Numbered from the stretch's first letter, positions 1 to 8,585 are shown. The stretch is 64,000 bases of DNA from Rubrivivax sp. (GCA_019635285.1 JAHBZS010000010.1:62001-126000), one strand, 5' to 3'. Made by a program: numbers and translations. Notes: generated by a model not told the origin, from the sequence alone.

Positions 1-53
1 TGGCGCAACTTGAAGTTGGTGCAGCCCTGGGGCTTGACCGGCGTCTTGTTCAT
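1..53 (-). CDS. MarR-family regulator, N-terminus only (partial)
   Basis: The complement of the first 53 bases starts with ATG and reads about 17 residues (MNKTPVKPQGCTNFKLR). This resembles the opening of many betaproteobacterial MarR-type repressors, where a CTNFKLR-like stretch precedes helix 1. The rest lies outside the window. It is divergent from the thioesterase gene, and a perfect 8-bp inverted repeat lies between them, which fits a MarR dimer site. The family call rests on a very short peptide. Confidence 0.5.
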   Translation of the reverse strand, partial: MNKTPVKPQGCTNFKLR

Positions 54-65
54 GCCGATGATTGT

Positions 66-84
66 ATCTACAATTGTTGTAGAT
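66..84. promoter_or_regulatory. Palindromic operator between marR fragment and thioesterase gene
   Basis: ATCTACAA and TTGTAGAT form a perfect 8-bp inverted repeat with a 3-nt spacer in an AT-rich divergent intergenic region. The size and symmetry fit a MarR-type site. It overlaps an ATG at 83, which argues that the downstream gene really starts at 104. Confidence 0.6.
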
Positions 85-103
85 GCAACTTTTTGCAAAG
101 AGC

Positions 104-637
104 ATGAACGCCGAAGCCACACTCGCCGCCTGGAACGAAGAACTCGACGCCGTGCGCCGCCGTGCCGCCCATGCCCAGCCGGGCGTGTCGCGGCCCGAGC
201 AGGTGCAGGGCAAGAGCGGGCTGCAGATCATGCAGGCCATGCTGGCCGGCGAACTGCCCTACCCGCACATCATGGAAACGCTGGACTACGACCTGGTGCA
301 GGTGGACCAGGGCAAGGCGGTGTTCCAGGGCGTGCCGCAGCTGAAGCACTACAACCCGCTGGGCAGCGTGCACGGCGGCTGGTATGCGACGCTGCTGGAT
401 TCGGCGCTGGGCTGCGCGGTGCACACCGCGCTGGAGGCCGGCCAGGGCTACACCACGGCCGAACTGGGCATCCACATCGTGCGCGCCGCATCGCTGAAGA
501 GCGGTCCGCTGCGTGCCATCGGCCAGACGGTGCACGTGGGCCGGCAGCTGGCCACCGCCGAGGCGCGCATCGTCGGCGCCGACGGCAAGCTCTACGCGCA
601 CGGCAGCACCACCTGCCTGGTGTTCGAGGCGCGCTGA
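104..637 (+). CDS. PaaI-type hotdog-fold acyl-CoA thioesterase
   Basis: A 177-residue single-domain protein. The hotdog signature HGGWYATLLDSALG lies near residues 90-103, followed by the strand segments around YTTAELGIHIVRAA typical of PaaI/YbgC-like thioesterases that hydrolyse small or aryl acyl-CoAs in the cytoplasm. I chose ATG 104 because the in-frame ATG at 83 lies inside the palindromic operator. It stands alone, divergent from the MarR fragment. The substrate cannot be told from sequence. A role in recycling CoA from acyl-CoA intermediates fits the many acyl-CoA genes in the window. Confidence 0.8.
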   Translation: MNAEATLAAWNEELDAVRRRAAHAQPGVSRPEQVQGKSGLQIMQAMLAGELPYPHIMETLDYDLVQVDQGKAVFQGVPQLKHYNPLGSVHGGWYATLLDSALGCAVHTALEAGQGYTTAELGIHIVRAASLKSGPLRAIGQTVHVGRQLATAEARIVGADGKLYAHGSTTCLVFEAR

Positions 638-659
638 AGGCAGGCGCTACAGTCGCCGC

Positions 660-1067
660 ATGAGCGACAACTCGCCGATCCACAGCTACCACGCCCACGT
701 CTACTACGAGCCCGCGACGCGCGGCACGGCGCAGGCGCTGCGCCAGCGCATCGGCGAGCGCTTCAGCGTGCAGCTCGGCCGCTGGCACGACGTGCCGGTC
801 GGGCCGCACAGCGCGGCGATGTACCAGGTGGCCTTCGCCAGCGAGGCTTTCGCCGCCTTCGTGCCCTGGCTGATGCTGCACCGCGCGGGCCTGACGGTGC
901 TGGTGCACCCCAACACGCTGGCCCCGCGCGACGACCATCTGCTGCATGCGCTGTGGCTCGGCCCGCCGCTGGCCTTGAAGCCGGACGTGCTGCCGCTGCG
1001 CATCGACCTCGCAGACGAATCGCCGATCGTTCCCAACACCACGCCGCACCTCGCCCCCTGGTCATGA
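660..1067 (+). CDS. DOPA 4,5-dioxygenase-family protein
   Basis: A 135-residue protein that opens with a YHAHVYY segment and has histidines in HDVPVGPHSAAMYQVAF and MLHRAGLTVLVHPNT. This matches the small DOPA 4,5-dioxygenase family (ferredoxin-like fold), whose fungal and plant members cleave catechols. Bacterial members usually have unknown substrates. The stop codon overlaps the start of nudC (ATGA), so the two are probably co-translated. The start is the ATG at 660, about 20 nt after the thioesterase stop. Confidence 0.75.
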   Translation: MSDNSPIHSYHAHVYYEPATRGTAQALRQRIGERFSVQLGRWHDVPVGPHSAAMYQVAFASEAFAAFVPWLMLHRAGLTVLVHPNTLAPRDDHLLHALWLGPPLALKPDVLPLRIDLADESPIVPNTTPHLAPWS

Positions 1068-1879
1068 ACTTCGAACCTGCCATTCAAGCGCCCGCCTCCG
1101 CCAGCCCGCTGGCCTGGTGCCTGGCCTTCGTCGAAGGCCAGTTGCTGCTGCCCGACGCCGACCGGGCGCAACTGCAGCCGCAGCCGACGCGGGCCTTCGA
1201 GGCGGTGGCGCGCGCTCGCCACTACCTGGGCCGGCTGGACGCGCTGGACTGCTGGGCCTACGCGCTGCCCGAGGCGCCGCCGGGCTGGCGCGCGGTGGGC
1301 CTGCGGGCGGCGATGCTGCAGTTTCCGGCGGCGCTGATGGGCGTGGCCAGCCGCGCCGCGCAGGTGCTGGAATGGGACCGCGCACACCGCTTCTGCGGCG
1401 TCTGCGGCACGCCCACTGAAGCGCAGGCGCACGAGCGCTCGCGCAAGTGCCCGGCCTGCGGCCACGCCGCCTACCCCCGCCTGAGCCCGGCGATGATGGT
1501 GCTGATCTGGCGCGATCGCGAACTCTTGCTGGCGCGGTCGCCGCACTACGCGCCGGGCATGTTCAGCGCGCTGGCCGGCTTCGTCGAGCCGGGCGAATCG
1601 CTGGAAGAGTGCGTGCACCGCGAGGTCGCCGAAGAAGTCGGCGTCACGGTGCGCGGCTTGCGCTACTACGGCAGCCAGAGCTGGCCCTTCCCGCACAGCC
1701 TGATGGTCGCCTACACGGCCGAATGGCAGGCCGGCGAGGTGGTGCCGCAGGAAGACGAGATCGAAGCCGCCGGCTGGTTCGACATCGACGCGCTGCCGGG
1801 CATTCCACCGCGCTTTTCCATCGCCGGGCACCTGATCCGCGACACCGTCGACGCGCTGCGCGAAGGCCGGCCCGTCTGA
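1064..1879 (+). CDS. nudC: NADH pyrophosphatase NudC
   Basis: A 271-residue Nudix hydrolase that cleaves NAD(H) (and NAD caps on RNA in characterised homologues) to NMN(H) and AMP. A four-cysteine zinc site is visible (CGVCG near 111-115, CPACG near 129-133). The Nudix box GFVEPGESLEECVHREVAEE lies near 172-191, and the NudC-specific SQSWPFPHSLM follows. Length matches the family. It overlaps the preceding dioxygenase-like gene by 4 nt. Convergent with the Bug receptor gene, only 7 nt away. Confidence 0.95.
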   Translation: MNFEPAIQAPASASPLAWCLAFVEGQLLLPDADRAQLQPQPTRAFEAVARARHYLGRLDALDCWAYALPEAPPGWRAVGLRAAMLQFPAALMGVASRAAQVLEWDRAHRFCGVCGTPTEAQAHERSRKCPACGHAAYPRLSPAMMVLIWRDRELLLARSPHYAPGMFSALAGFVEPGESLEECVHREVAEEVGVTVRGLRYYGSQSWPFPHSLMVAYTAEWQAGEVVPQEDEIEAAGWFDIDALPGIPPRFSIAGHLIRDTVDALREGRPV

Positions 1880-1886
1880 GGCGCGC

Positions 1887-2861
1887 CTACTCGGGCAGGA
1901 CGCCGATCTCCTTGGTGATCGCCGCCCAGCGCGCGCTCTCGCCGCGCAGGAACGCGCCCACCTGCTCGACGTTCATGCTGCCATCGACGATCGGCCCGAT
2001 GGCGGCGATGCGCTCGGCAACCTCCTTGTCGTTGAGCAAGGCGTTCACGTCGCGGTTGCTGCGCTCGATGGCTGCCGCCGGCGTGCCCGTGGGCGCGACG
2101 AGGGCGAACCAGCCCACCATGTCGAAGCCCGGCAAGGTTTCGGACAGCGCCGGCACCTGCTCCCAGCCGGCGGCGCGCCTGGCCGAGGTGGTGGCCAGCA
2201 CGCGCAGCCGGCCCTGGCGCGCCAGCTGCGCGGTCGAGGCCAGGTCGGCGACCATCGCATCGACGTGCCCGCCGATCAGGTCCTGCGTGCCGACGCCCAC
2301 GTTGGCATAGGGCACCAGCTTGGCGCCGGCCATCGAGCGGGCGTTGAACAGCCGGGCGATCATGCCGCTGAAAGTGCGCGGCCCTTCGTTGCCCAGGCTC
2401 AGCTTGCCCGGCTCGGCCTTGGAGCGCGCGATCAGCTCGTCCAACGTCTTCAGCGGCGAATCACCATGCACCAGCAGCGCGAAGGGGCTGCGCGCGATGA
2501 AGGCCACCGGCACGAAGTCCTTGGCCGGGTCGTAGGGCAAGGTCTTGAAAAGCAGCGGGTTGGTGACCAGCGCCGCGGTGGTGGCGAAGTAGAAGTTGCT
2601 GCCGTCGGCGGGCGACCGTGCCGCCGCCTGCGCGCCAATGGTGTTCTGGCCGCCGGGCTTGTTCTCGATGACCACCGCCTGACCCCAGCTTCTTCCCAGC
2701 CGGTCGGACAGCACGCGCGCCACGTTGTCGGGGCCCGAGCCCGGCGGCTGCGACAGGACCCACTTGACCGGCTTGTCCGGCCAGCCCTGCGCGCGCAGCG
2801 CGGGCGTGTGCGCGGCCAGCGCGGCACCGATCAGGCCCAGGTTGAAGTCACGTCGTTGCAT
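1887..2861 (-). CDS. Bug/TctC-family tripartite tricarboxylate-type substrate-binding protein
   Basis: A 324-residue periplasmic receptor. The N-terminus MQRRDFNLGLIGAALAAHTP is a signal peptide with a twin-arginine-like RRDF, so Tat export is possible. The body shows Bug-family landmarks: WPDKPVKWVLSQPPGSGPDN at the ligand loop, then ENKPGGQNTIGAQAAA, and YDPAKDFVPVAFIA. I rejected the much longer upstream reading frame, because it is antisense to the neighbour. It is the last gene of the aromatic-degradation operon and may import that pathway's acid substrate. No TctA/TctB membrane genes are visible, as is common for orphan Bug receptors. Confidence 0.9.
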   Translation of the reverse strand: MQRRDFNLGLIGAALAAHTPALRAQGWPDKPVKWVLSQPPGSGPDNVARVLSDRLGRSWGQAVVIENKPGGQNTIGAQAAARSPADGSNFYFATTAALVTNPLLFKTLPYDPAKDFVPVAFIARSPFALLVHGDSPLKTLDELIARSKAEPGKLSLGNEGPRTFSGMIARLFNARSMAGAKLVPYANVGVGTQDLIGGHVDAMVADLASTAQLARQGRLRVLATTSARRAAGWEQVPALSETLPGFDMVGWFALVAPTGTPAAAIERSNRDVNALLNDKEVAERIAAIGPIVDGSMNVEQVGAFLRGESARWAAITKEIGVLPE

Positions 2862-2890
2862 TGCTGTCGTCTCCACCTTGTAGATAGCGG

Positions 2891-4420
2891 CTACGCGGCC
2901 AGCGCCGCGCGCCATTCGTTCACCAGCCCCTGCAGTTCGGCGGTGTGGGCTGCGACGCCGTAGACGTAGTGGTCGGGCCGCAGCAGCGCGGCATGGCCGC
3001 CGTGGTGCCGCATCCACGCGGCGACCACGCCTTGCGTTTCGGGCGTGCGGCCCAGGTCGATCACCGCCAGGCCCGCGCCGTCCGCGGGCGCGGCGAGCGA
3101 CCCGTCGAGCACCAGCCGCCAGCCGCCGCCGAAGCGGTGGTCCATCAACCCGCCGCCTTCCAGCCGGGGCTGCGGGAACAGCGTGCCGCGGCCGCTGCGG
3201 TCGCGTGCCGACAGCCAGCCGGTCTCCAGCCGGGGCAGCACGTCCTGGCGCGGCGTGTCCTTGACCACGCCGCCGCATTCGGCCAGCAGCCGGGCATCGC
3301 GCTCGCGTGCCTTGGCCAGATCGCGCTCGCCGATCACTGCGCCGATGGCCTTGAGCTTGGTGGTCAGCTCGCGCACGTGGCGCTGCCGCTCGGCGCCGTA
3401 GCTGTCGAGCAGCGCTTCGGCCGCCGCGCCCGTCACGTCGCCGCGTTGCACCGCGCCCAGCTTCCAGGCCAGGTTGGCGGCGTCGCGCAGCCCCTGGCAC
3501 ATGCCCTGCCCCAGGAACGGCGGTTGCATGTGCGCGGCGTCGCCGGCGACGAACACGCGGCCCACGCGCCAGCGCTGGGCCACCAGCGCATGGAAGCGGT
3601 AGCTGGCCTGGCGCCACAGCGTGCCTTCGTCGGGGCTCAGCCAGCGCGACAACAGTTGCCAGGTGCCCTGCGGCGTCGCGGCCTGGGCGGCGTCCTCGCC
3701 CGGCTTCAGCGAGATCTCCCAACGCCGGTGGTTGCCCGGCCCGATGACTAGCGTGCACGGCCGCTCGGGCTCGCAGTACTGCACGCTGGTCTGCGGCAGC
3801 CTGGCCAGCCCGCGCGGGTTGACGCGCACGTCGACCACCAGCCAGGGTTCGTCGAAGTCCAGGTCCTCGAGTTCGATGCCGACCGCCGCGCGCACCGCGC
3901 TCGAGCCGCCGTCGCAGCCGATCAGCCAGCGCGCGCGCACCTGCTGCGTGGCACCGTCGTCGCGGCGCAGCGCCAGCGTCACGCCGTCGGCGTCCTGCAC
4001 CAGCGACTGCATCTCGGTGCCCAGCGCCACCGTCACCTGGGGCAGTTGCGCCACGCGCTCGCGCAGCACGCGCTCGACTTCCGGCTGCGTGAACACCAGC
4101 GACGGCGTGTAGCCCTGCGGAAACGGCGGATCGACCATGGTCATGCGCCGGATCAACTGGCCGTCCACGCCGAAGTATTCCGACGGCGTGAAGGCTTCGG
4201 TGAAGGGTGCCACCGCGTCGGCGATGCCGATCTGCTGGAACAGCCGCATGATCTCGTGGTCCAGCGAGATGGCGCGCGGGATGGCGTACACCTCGCGCAG
4301 GCGGTCGCAGACGAAGACGCGCAAGCCGGCCTGGCCCAGCAGCGCGGCCAGCACCGCGCCAGCCGGGCCGTAGCCGACGATGGCCGCGTCGTACGGCGTC
4401 GCCGCGTCCTGCACGGCCAT
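2891..4420 (-). CDS. FAD-dependent aromatic monooxygenase (MhpA-like)
   Basis: A 509-residue class A flavoprotein hydroxylase. The dinucleotide-binding motif GYGPAGAVLAALL is near residues 14-26, a DG motif (CDGGSSAVR) near 158, and the FAD-ribityl GDAAHMQPPFLGQG near 287-300. These fit the MhpA / 3-(3-hydroxyphenyl)propionate hydroxylase subfamily, which hydroxylates aromatic acids with NAD(P)H and oxygen. The start ATG overlaps the stop of the upstream FAH gene by one base (TGATG), so translation is probably coupled. With the FAH hydrolase and extradiol dioxygenase next to it, it plausibly prepares a catechol-type ring for cleavage. Confidence 0.88.
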   Translation of the reverse strand: MAVQDAATPYDAAIVGYGPAGAVLAALLGQAGLRVFVCDRLREVYAIPRAISLDHEIMRLFQQIGIADAVAPFTEAFTPSEYFGVDGQLIRRMTMVDPPFPQGYTPSLVFTQPEVERVLRERVAQLPQVTVALGTEMQSLVQDADGVTLALRRDDGATQQVRARWLIGCDGGSSAVRAAVGIELEDLDFDEPWLVVDVRVNPRGLARLPQTSVQYCEPERPCTLVIGPGNHRRWEISLKPGEDAAQAATPQGTWQLLSRWLSPDEGTLWRQASYRFHALVAQRWRVGRVFVAGDAAHMQPPFLGQGMCQGLRDAANLAWKLGAVQRGDVTGAAAEALLDSYGAERQRHVRELTTKLKAIGAVIGERDLAKARERDARLLAECGGVVKDTPRQDVLPRLETGWLSARDRSGRGTLFPQPRLEGGGLMDHRFGGGWRLVLDGSLAAPADGAGLAVIDLGRTPETQGVVAAWMRHHGGHAALLRPDHYVYGVAAHTAELQGLVNEWRAALAA

Positions 4421-5286
4421 CAGCCGGCCTCGGCGACGATCGGGTTGGCCAGCACGCCGATGTGCTGGATGTCGATCTCGATGGTGTCGCCGGCCTTCAT
4501 CCACACCGGCGGCGTGCGTGCCTGGCCCACGCCGGCCGGCGTGCCCATGACGAGCACGTCGCCCGGCTCCAGGGTCATGCAGTCGGCCAGCAGCGCGATC
4601 GTCTCGGCCACCGTGAAGATCATGTCGTCGGTATTGGCGTCCTGCATCACCTGGCCGTTCAGGCGGCTGCAGATGCGCAGGCCGGTGGCGCCCGGCGCCA
4701 GCTCGTCGGCGCTGACCAGCACCGGGCCGAAGCCGCCGGTGCCGTCGAAGTTCTTGCCGATGGTCCACTGCGGCGTGCGCTTCTGGTAGTCGCGCACCGA
4801 CATGTCGTTGAAGCAGCTGTAGCCGAACACGTAGGGCAGCGCATCGGCCTGCGCCACGTGCCGCGGCACCTTGCGGCCGATGACCACGGCCAGCTCGGCC
4901 TCGTAGTCGAACTTGGACGACACCTTGGGCAGCAGGCCCGGCTGGCCGTGGCCCATCAGCGAGCTCTTGCCGCGGTAGAAGAACCACGGGTAGTCGGGCT
5001 TGTCGCGGCCGCCTTCCTTGGCATGGTCGAAGTAGTTCAGGCCCAGGCAGACGATCTTGCCGGGCTCGGGCACGATCGGCGCCAGCGCCAGGCCGGCCAG
5101 CGGCAGGCGCGGCGCCGTCGAGGCGATGGCGCGCTGCGCCGCCGCGTGCAGGTCGATGCCGGCTTCGAGCGCGGCGCGCAGGTCGGCCGGCGTGCCCGGC
5201 ACGGCCGCCGCCAGGTCGATGGCCGCAGCGCCGTCGACGACGGCCAGGCGCGGCTGGGCGCCTTGCAGATAGGTGGTGAATCGCAT
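4420..5286 (-). CDS. Fumarylacetoacetate hydrolase-family protein
   Basis: A 288-residue FAH-family C-C hydrolase/isomerase/decarboxylase. The N-terminal part has PGKIVCLGLNYFDHAKE. The metal-ligand acidic cluster appears as DYEAELAVVIGRKVP, followed by YVFGYSCFNDMSVRD. The C-terminal segment is LEPGDVLVMGTPAGVG. The family acts on ring-cleavage products such as acylpyruvates. Start ATG 5286 is preferred to an upstream in-frame ATG at 5322, which lies inside the neighbouring gene. It sits between the dioxygenase and monooxygenase genes and overlaps the latter, marking one operon for an aromatic pathway. Confidence 0.9.
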   Translation of the reverse strand: MRFTTYLQGAQPRLAVVDGAAAIDLAAAVPGTPADLRAALEAGIDLHAAAQRAIASTAPRLPLAGLALAPIVPEPGKIVCLGLNYFDHAKEGGRDKPDYPWFFYRGKSSLMGHGQPGLLPKVSSKFDYEAELAVVIGRKVPRHVAQADALPYVFGYSCFNDMSVRDYQKRTPQWTIGKNFDGTGGFGPVLVSADELAPGATGLRICSRLNGQVMQDANTDDMIFTVAETIALLADCMTLEPGDVLVMGTPAGVGQARTPPVWMKAGDTIEIDIQHIGVLANPIVAEAG

Positions 5287-5296
5287 GGTGTGGGGT

Positions 5297-6211
5297 TCAG
5301 AGTGAAGAAGCTGAGGTGGCAAACAGCACCTCGCGCTGCGCCTGCTTCAGGCGCGCGCTCGGCGGCGGCGAGATGCCCCATTGGTCGACGCGGCCCGCGG
5401 GCCAGGTCCAGTCCGCAGGGGCGCCGGCCCGGTAGCCGTCGTCGATCTGTTGCACCTCGGCGGTGTATTCGATGACGATGCCGAAGGGGTCGATGAAGTA
5501 GTTGAAGGCGTTGTCGCCGGGGCCGTGGCGGCCCGGGCCCCATTCGATGGCGTGCCCGGCGTCCTGCATGCGCCCGCCGCCGCGCATCACCGCGTCCAGC
5601 GACGGCATCAGGAAGGCGACGTGGTTCAGCGCATCGTTGTCGGTGTCGCCGAGCGCGATGCTGTGGTGGTCGGCGTCGCAGTTCAGGAACGCCATGATGC
5701 GCGTGCGGTCGGCCAGCACGAAGCCCAGCGCGCGCTCGAAGAAGGCCTGCGTCGCCGCCACGTCGTGGCTGTTGAGCACCGCGTGCGCCAGGCGCAGCGG
5801 CTGGTCCGGCGGCGCGGGGTCGTCCGCCACGCGCCGCGCGTCGCCATGCACGACCTCGATGCGCCGGCCGTCGCCGTCGCGGATGAGCAGCGACGTGCCG
5901 CCGGCCGGGTCGCCCGCCGGCGCCGGTGCGCGCTCTACCGTGCCGCCGGCGGCCAGCGTGGCCTGGGCGATGGCTGCCAGCGCCGACGCCTCGCGTGCGC
6001 GCAGCGTCACCTGGCGGATGCGCGGTGTGCCGGGGGCCGCGTGCAGCGCCAGCAGATGGTGGTCGCTGCCGCTGCCGCGCAGGTACAGCATGTCGGTGCC
6101 GCGGCCGGCGACGTCCAGCCGCCAGGTGCGCGTGTAGAAGGCCTCGGCCGCCGCCAGGTCCGGCACGGTCAGCGCAACGCTGCGCAGGCCCTCGATCCAA
6201 GCTGATTTCAC
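5297..6211 (-). CDS. VOC-family extradiol-type dioxygenase
   Basis: A 304-residue two-module glyoxalase/bleomycin-fold protein. Candidate metal ligands fit type I extradiol dioxygenases: His in RLAHAVLNSHD (about 157), His in LNHVAFLMPS (about 215) and Glu in IVIEYTAEV (about 265). The GTG start at 6211 has AAGGA about 8 nt upstream. An upstream ATG at 6253 would put the operator in coding sequence. It is first gene of the operon with the FAH hydrolase, monooxygenase and Bug receptor. Probably cleaves the ring of the dihydroxylated aromatic made by the flavin enzyme. The exact substrate is unknown. Confidence 0.82.
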   Translation of the reverse strand: MKSAWIEGLRSVALTVPDLAAAEAFYTRTWRLDVAGRGTDMLYLRGSGSDHHLLALHAAPGTPRIRQVTLRAREASALAAIAQATLAAGGTVERAPAPAGDPAGGTSLLIRDGDGRRIEVVHGDARRVADDPAPPDQPLRLAHAVLNSHDVAATQAFFERALGFVLADRTRIMAFLNCDADHHSIALGDTDNDALNHVAFLMPSLDAVMRGGGRMQDAGHAIEWGPGRHGPGDNAFNYFIDPFGIVIEYTAEVQQIDDGYRAGAPADWTWPAGRVDQWGISPPPSARLKQAQREVLFATSASSL

Positions 6212-6245
6212 GGGTAGTTCCTTGGCGATTCGTGTTGCGCATTTT

Positions 6246-6280
6246 ATATACAAAATTAGAACACGCGTACATGTGTATAT
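6246..6280. promoter_or_regulatory. Inverted repeat in divergent gntR / dioxygenase promoter region
   Basis: ATATACA (6246-6252) and TGTATAT (6274-6280) are perfect inverted arms in a strikingly AT-rich 80-bp gap between two divergent genes in otherwise 70% GC DNA. Such gaps usually hold both promoters and the site for the adjacent GntR-type regulator. The assignment to that regulator is inferred from position. Confidence 0.5.
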
Positions 6281-6289
6281 TTACGAACC

Positions 6290-7021
6290 ATGGCCCGCAC
6301 ACCTGCCCTTGTTGCCGACCCCGGCGCCGCAACGCGTGCCACGAACCTCTATGACCGCCTGCGCACCGACCTGCTGGACGGCGCCATCCAGCCGGGCTCC
6401 AAGCTGGCCATCGAGGCGCTGGCCGAGCGCTACGCCACCAGCGCCACGCCGCTGCGCGAGGCGCTGAGCCGGCTGGTCGCCGACGGCCTGGTGCACAAGC
6501 TCGAGCAGCGCGGCTTTGCGGCCGCCGGCATCAGCGCCGACGACCTGGCCGAGATCACCCAGACCCGCTGCTGGCTGGAAGAAATCGCGCTGCGCGCATC
6601 GATCACGGCGCACAGCCGCGCGTGGGAAGAGGCGCTGGTGCTGGCGCACCATCGGCTGGCGCGCACGCCGCGCTCGCTGTCCGACGAGCGCTTCCAGGAC
6701 AACCCCGAGTGGGAGCCGCTGCACCGCGCCTTCCATCGCGCGCTGATCGCCGGCTGCGGCTCACGCTGGCTGCTGGCCTTCTGCGAGCAGCTGGCCGACC
6801 AGCACCAGCGCTATCGCCGCCTGTCCGCGCCGCGCGCCTTTGCCAAGCGCGGCGTGAAGAACGAACACCAGCAGTTGCTGGACGCTGCGCTGGGCGGCCG
6901 CGCCGACGAGGCGGTGGCGCTGCTGAACGCGCACTACCAGCGCACGGCGAAGATCATCCTCAGCGACCCTGGGTTGTTTGCGGTAGATGGAGCGGCCTCG
7001 AAGGGGAATCGACCGCACTAG
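6290..7021 (+). CDS. GntR-family (FCD-type) transcriptional regulator
   Basis: A 243-residue regulator. A winged helix spans about residues 20-80, including LAIEALAERYATSATPLREALSRL and GLVHKLEQRGFAA. A helical FCD ligand-binding domain follows (about 90-225), with DDLAEITQTRCWLEEIALR at its start and a metal-ligand-like HRAFHRALIAGCGS and NEHQQLLDAAL. FadR/VanR-type regulators of this kind sense acidic metabolites. It is divergent from the dioxygenase operon across an AT-rich gap with an inverted repeat, so it most likely controls that operon. Confidence 0.88.
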   Translation: MARTPALVADPGAATRATNLYDRLRTDLLDGAIQPGSKLAIEALAERYATSATPLREALSRLVADGLVHKLEQRGFAAAGISADDLAEITQTRCWLEEIALRASITAHSRAWEEALVLAHHRLARTPRSLSDERFQDNPEWEPLHRAFHRALIAGCGSRWLLAFCEQLADQHQRYRRLSAPRAFAKRGVKNEHQQLLDAALGGRADEAVALLNAHYQRTAKIILSDPGLFAVDGAASKGNRPH

Positions 7022-7147
7022 ACTGGCAGGCGAAGTGGGCTGCCGACGCTTTCAAGGCCACCTTGCCAAGGTCAAAGCACTGGAACCGCAATTCAGTCGT
7101 AGCTCGAGCCTGGCGCCGCGGCGCCAACACCGCCGCGCCGTACCCCG

Positions 7148-7675
7148 TCAGTCGCGCGGATCGTCCGAATGGATCTGCAAGGCTTCGAGGAAGCGCGAGA
7201 CCATGTTGTAGGCAGCGATGGTCGCCGTCAGCTCCACCAGCAGCGGCGGCGCGAAGTGCCTGGCGACCTCAGCGAAGACAGCATCGTCCACGTGCACATG
7301 GCGCGTCATCGCATCGGTATAGGCCAGGACGGCCCGCTCGGTGGCATCGAACAGGCCGCAGCCATCCCAGCGCTCCAACGCATCGAGCTTGGCCTGACTG
7401 ACTCCTTCGGTGCGCGCGATAGGCGCGTGCTGCTCGGCTTCGTAGGGGGCGCCGTTGACCAGCGCCACACGCATGATCACGAGTTCGCGAAGCGCGCCGG
7501 GCAGGCTGGCCTGCTGGCGGATCGCCGTCAGGTAGCCAAGCCAGCCCTGCGCCACGGGCGGACTGTGCAGCAGCATCTGGTAGAGGTGGAGCACGCTGCC
7601 ACGCTCAGCGGCAATGCGTTGCGCCAGCGGGACGACGGCGGCGGCGTCCAGGCGAGCGTAGGGAATGCGGGCCAT
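7148..7675 (-). CDS. Carboxymuconolactone decarboxylase / AhpD-like family protein
   Basis: A 175-residue alpha-helical protein opening MARIPYARLD. The core RELVIMRVALVNGAPYEAEQHAPIA corresponds to the CMD/AhpD signature. The redox CxxC of true AhpD is absent (E-x-E-Q-H in its place), so a peroxidase-reductase role is unlikely. The start at 7675 is the family-typical one; the longer upstream frame is not supported. It lies 115 nt downstream of the SDR stop on the same strand and may be co-transcribed. Function unknown; decarboxylase or lyase activity on a ring-cleavage product is one possibility. Confidence 0.75.
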   Translation of the reverse strand: MARIPYARLDAAAVVPLAQRIAAERGSVLHLYQMLLHSPPVAQGWLGYLTAIRQQASLPGALRELVIMRVALVNGAPYEAEQHAPIARTEGVSQAKLDALERWDGCGLFDATERAVLAYTDAMTRHVHVDDAVFAEVARHFAPPLLVELTATIAAYNMVSRFLEALQIHSDDPRD

Positions 7676-7790
7676 TTTGGGATCCGTGTGTGTTGGACGG
7701 TAAGGGGGCGCGCCTGGGCAGTCGACCGCGCGGTCGCAAGGCTTGCGGACATGCGCTGGACGCCTCGGGTGTGCCCTTGACGGCGGATCG

Positions 7791-8585
7791 TCAGCGTGTT
7801 GCGGCCACGAGGCCGCCGTCGACCACGATCTCGGTGCCCGTGACATAGCGGCTCTCGTCGGCGGCCAGGAACAGCGCCGCATGGGCCGTGTCCCAGCCCT
7901 CACCCATGTGCTGCATCGGCACCTGCTTGTTGCGGTGCGCGATGAAGCCCACGGTGTCGCCGTTGGCGTACTTTGCAGCGAGGCCCTCGATCAACGGGGT
8001 ATGCATGAGGCCGGGTACCACGCAGTTCATGCGGATACCGTCGGCCGCGTGGATCACCGCGCTGGTGCGCGTGAAGTGCATCAGCCCGGCCTTGGCGGCC
8101 GCATAGGCCACCTGCGGCTTGCCGATGTAGCGCAGGCCGGCCACGGAGGACACGTTGACGATCGCGCCCGAACCGCGCGCGCGCATGCCAGGAATCACGT
8201 ACTTGCAGGCCAGGAAGGCGCTCTTGAGATTCACCGCCAGCTGCGCGTCCCAGACCGCCTCGTCCATCTCCACCGGGCCGCCGGGTTGCGACACGCCAAC
8301 GTTGTTGACCAGCACGTCGATGCGGCCGAAACGCACCAGGCAAGCCGCCACCGCCTGCTCGACCTGATCGGCCCGTGTGACGTCGCAGGCCGCCACCTCG
8401 GCCTCGCCGCCCTCGGATGCGATGATGTCCAGCGTCGCCTGCGCCGCCGCCAAATGCAGGTCGGTGCCATACACCTGCGCGCCCTGCCGCGCGAACAGCA
8501 CCGCCGTCGCGCGTCCGTTGCCCCAGCCCTCGCCCACCGCGCCGCAGCCCATCACCAGCGCGACCTTGCCTTTCAGACTCAGCAC
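7791..8585 (-). CDS. Short-chain dehydrogenase/reductase
   Basis: A 264-residue classical SDR. The nucleotide-binding loop is atypical (GCGAVGEGWGNGRATAVLF instead of TGxxxGIG). NNVGVSQPGG (NNAG-like) is present. The catalytic Ser-Tyr-Lys are in NVSSVAGLRYIGKPQVAYAAAKAG. The C-terminal VTGTEIVVDGGL is the usual family ending. Probably oxidises or reduces a hydroxyl/keto group with NAD(P). Divergent from a decayed LysR gene whose palindromic promoter region is still intact. Confidence 0.88.
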   Translation of the reverse strand: MLSLKGKVALVMGCGAVGEGWGNGRATAVLFARQGAQVYGTDLHLAAAQATLDIIASEGGEAEVAACDVTRADQVEQAVAACLVRFGRIDVLVNNVGVSQPGGPVEMDEAVWDAQLAVNLKSAFLACKYVIPGMRARGSGAIVNVSSVAGLRYIGKPQVAYAAAKAGLMHFTRTSAVIHAADGIRMNCVVPGLMHTPLIEGLAAKYANGDTVGFIAHRNKQVPMQHMGEGWDTAHAALFLAADESRYVTGTEIVVDGGLVAATR

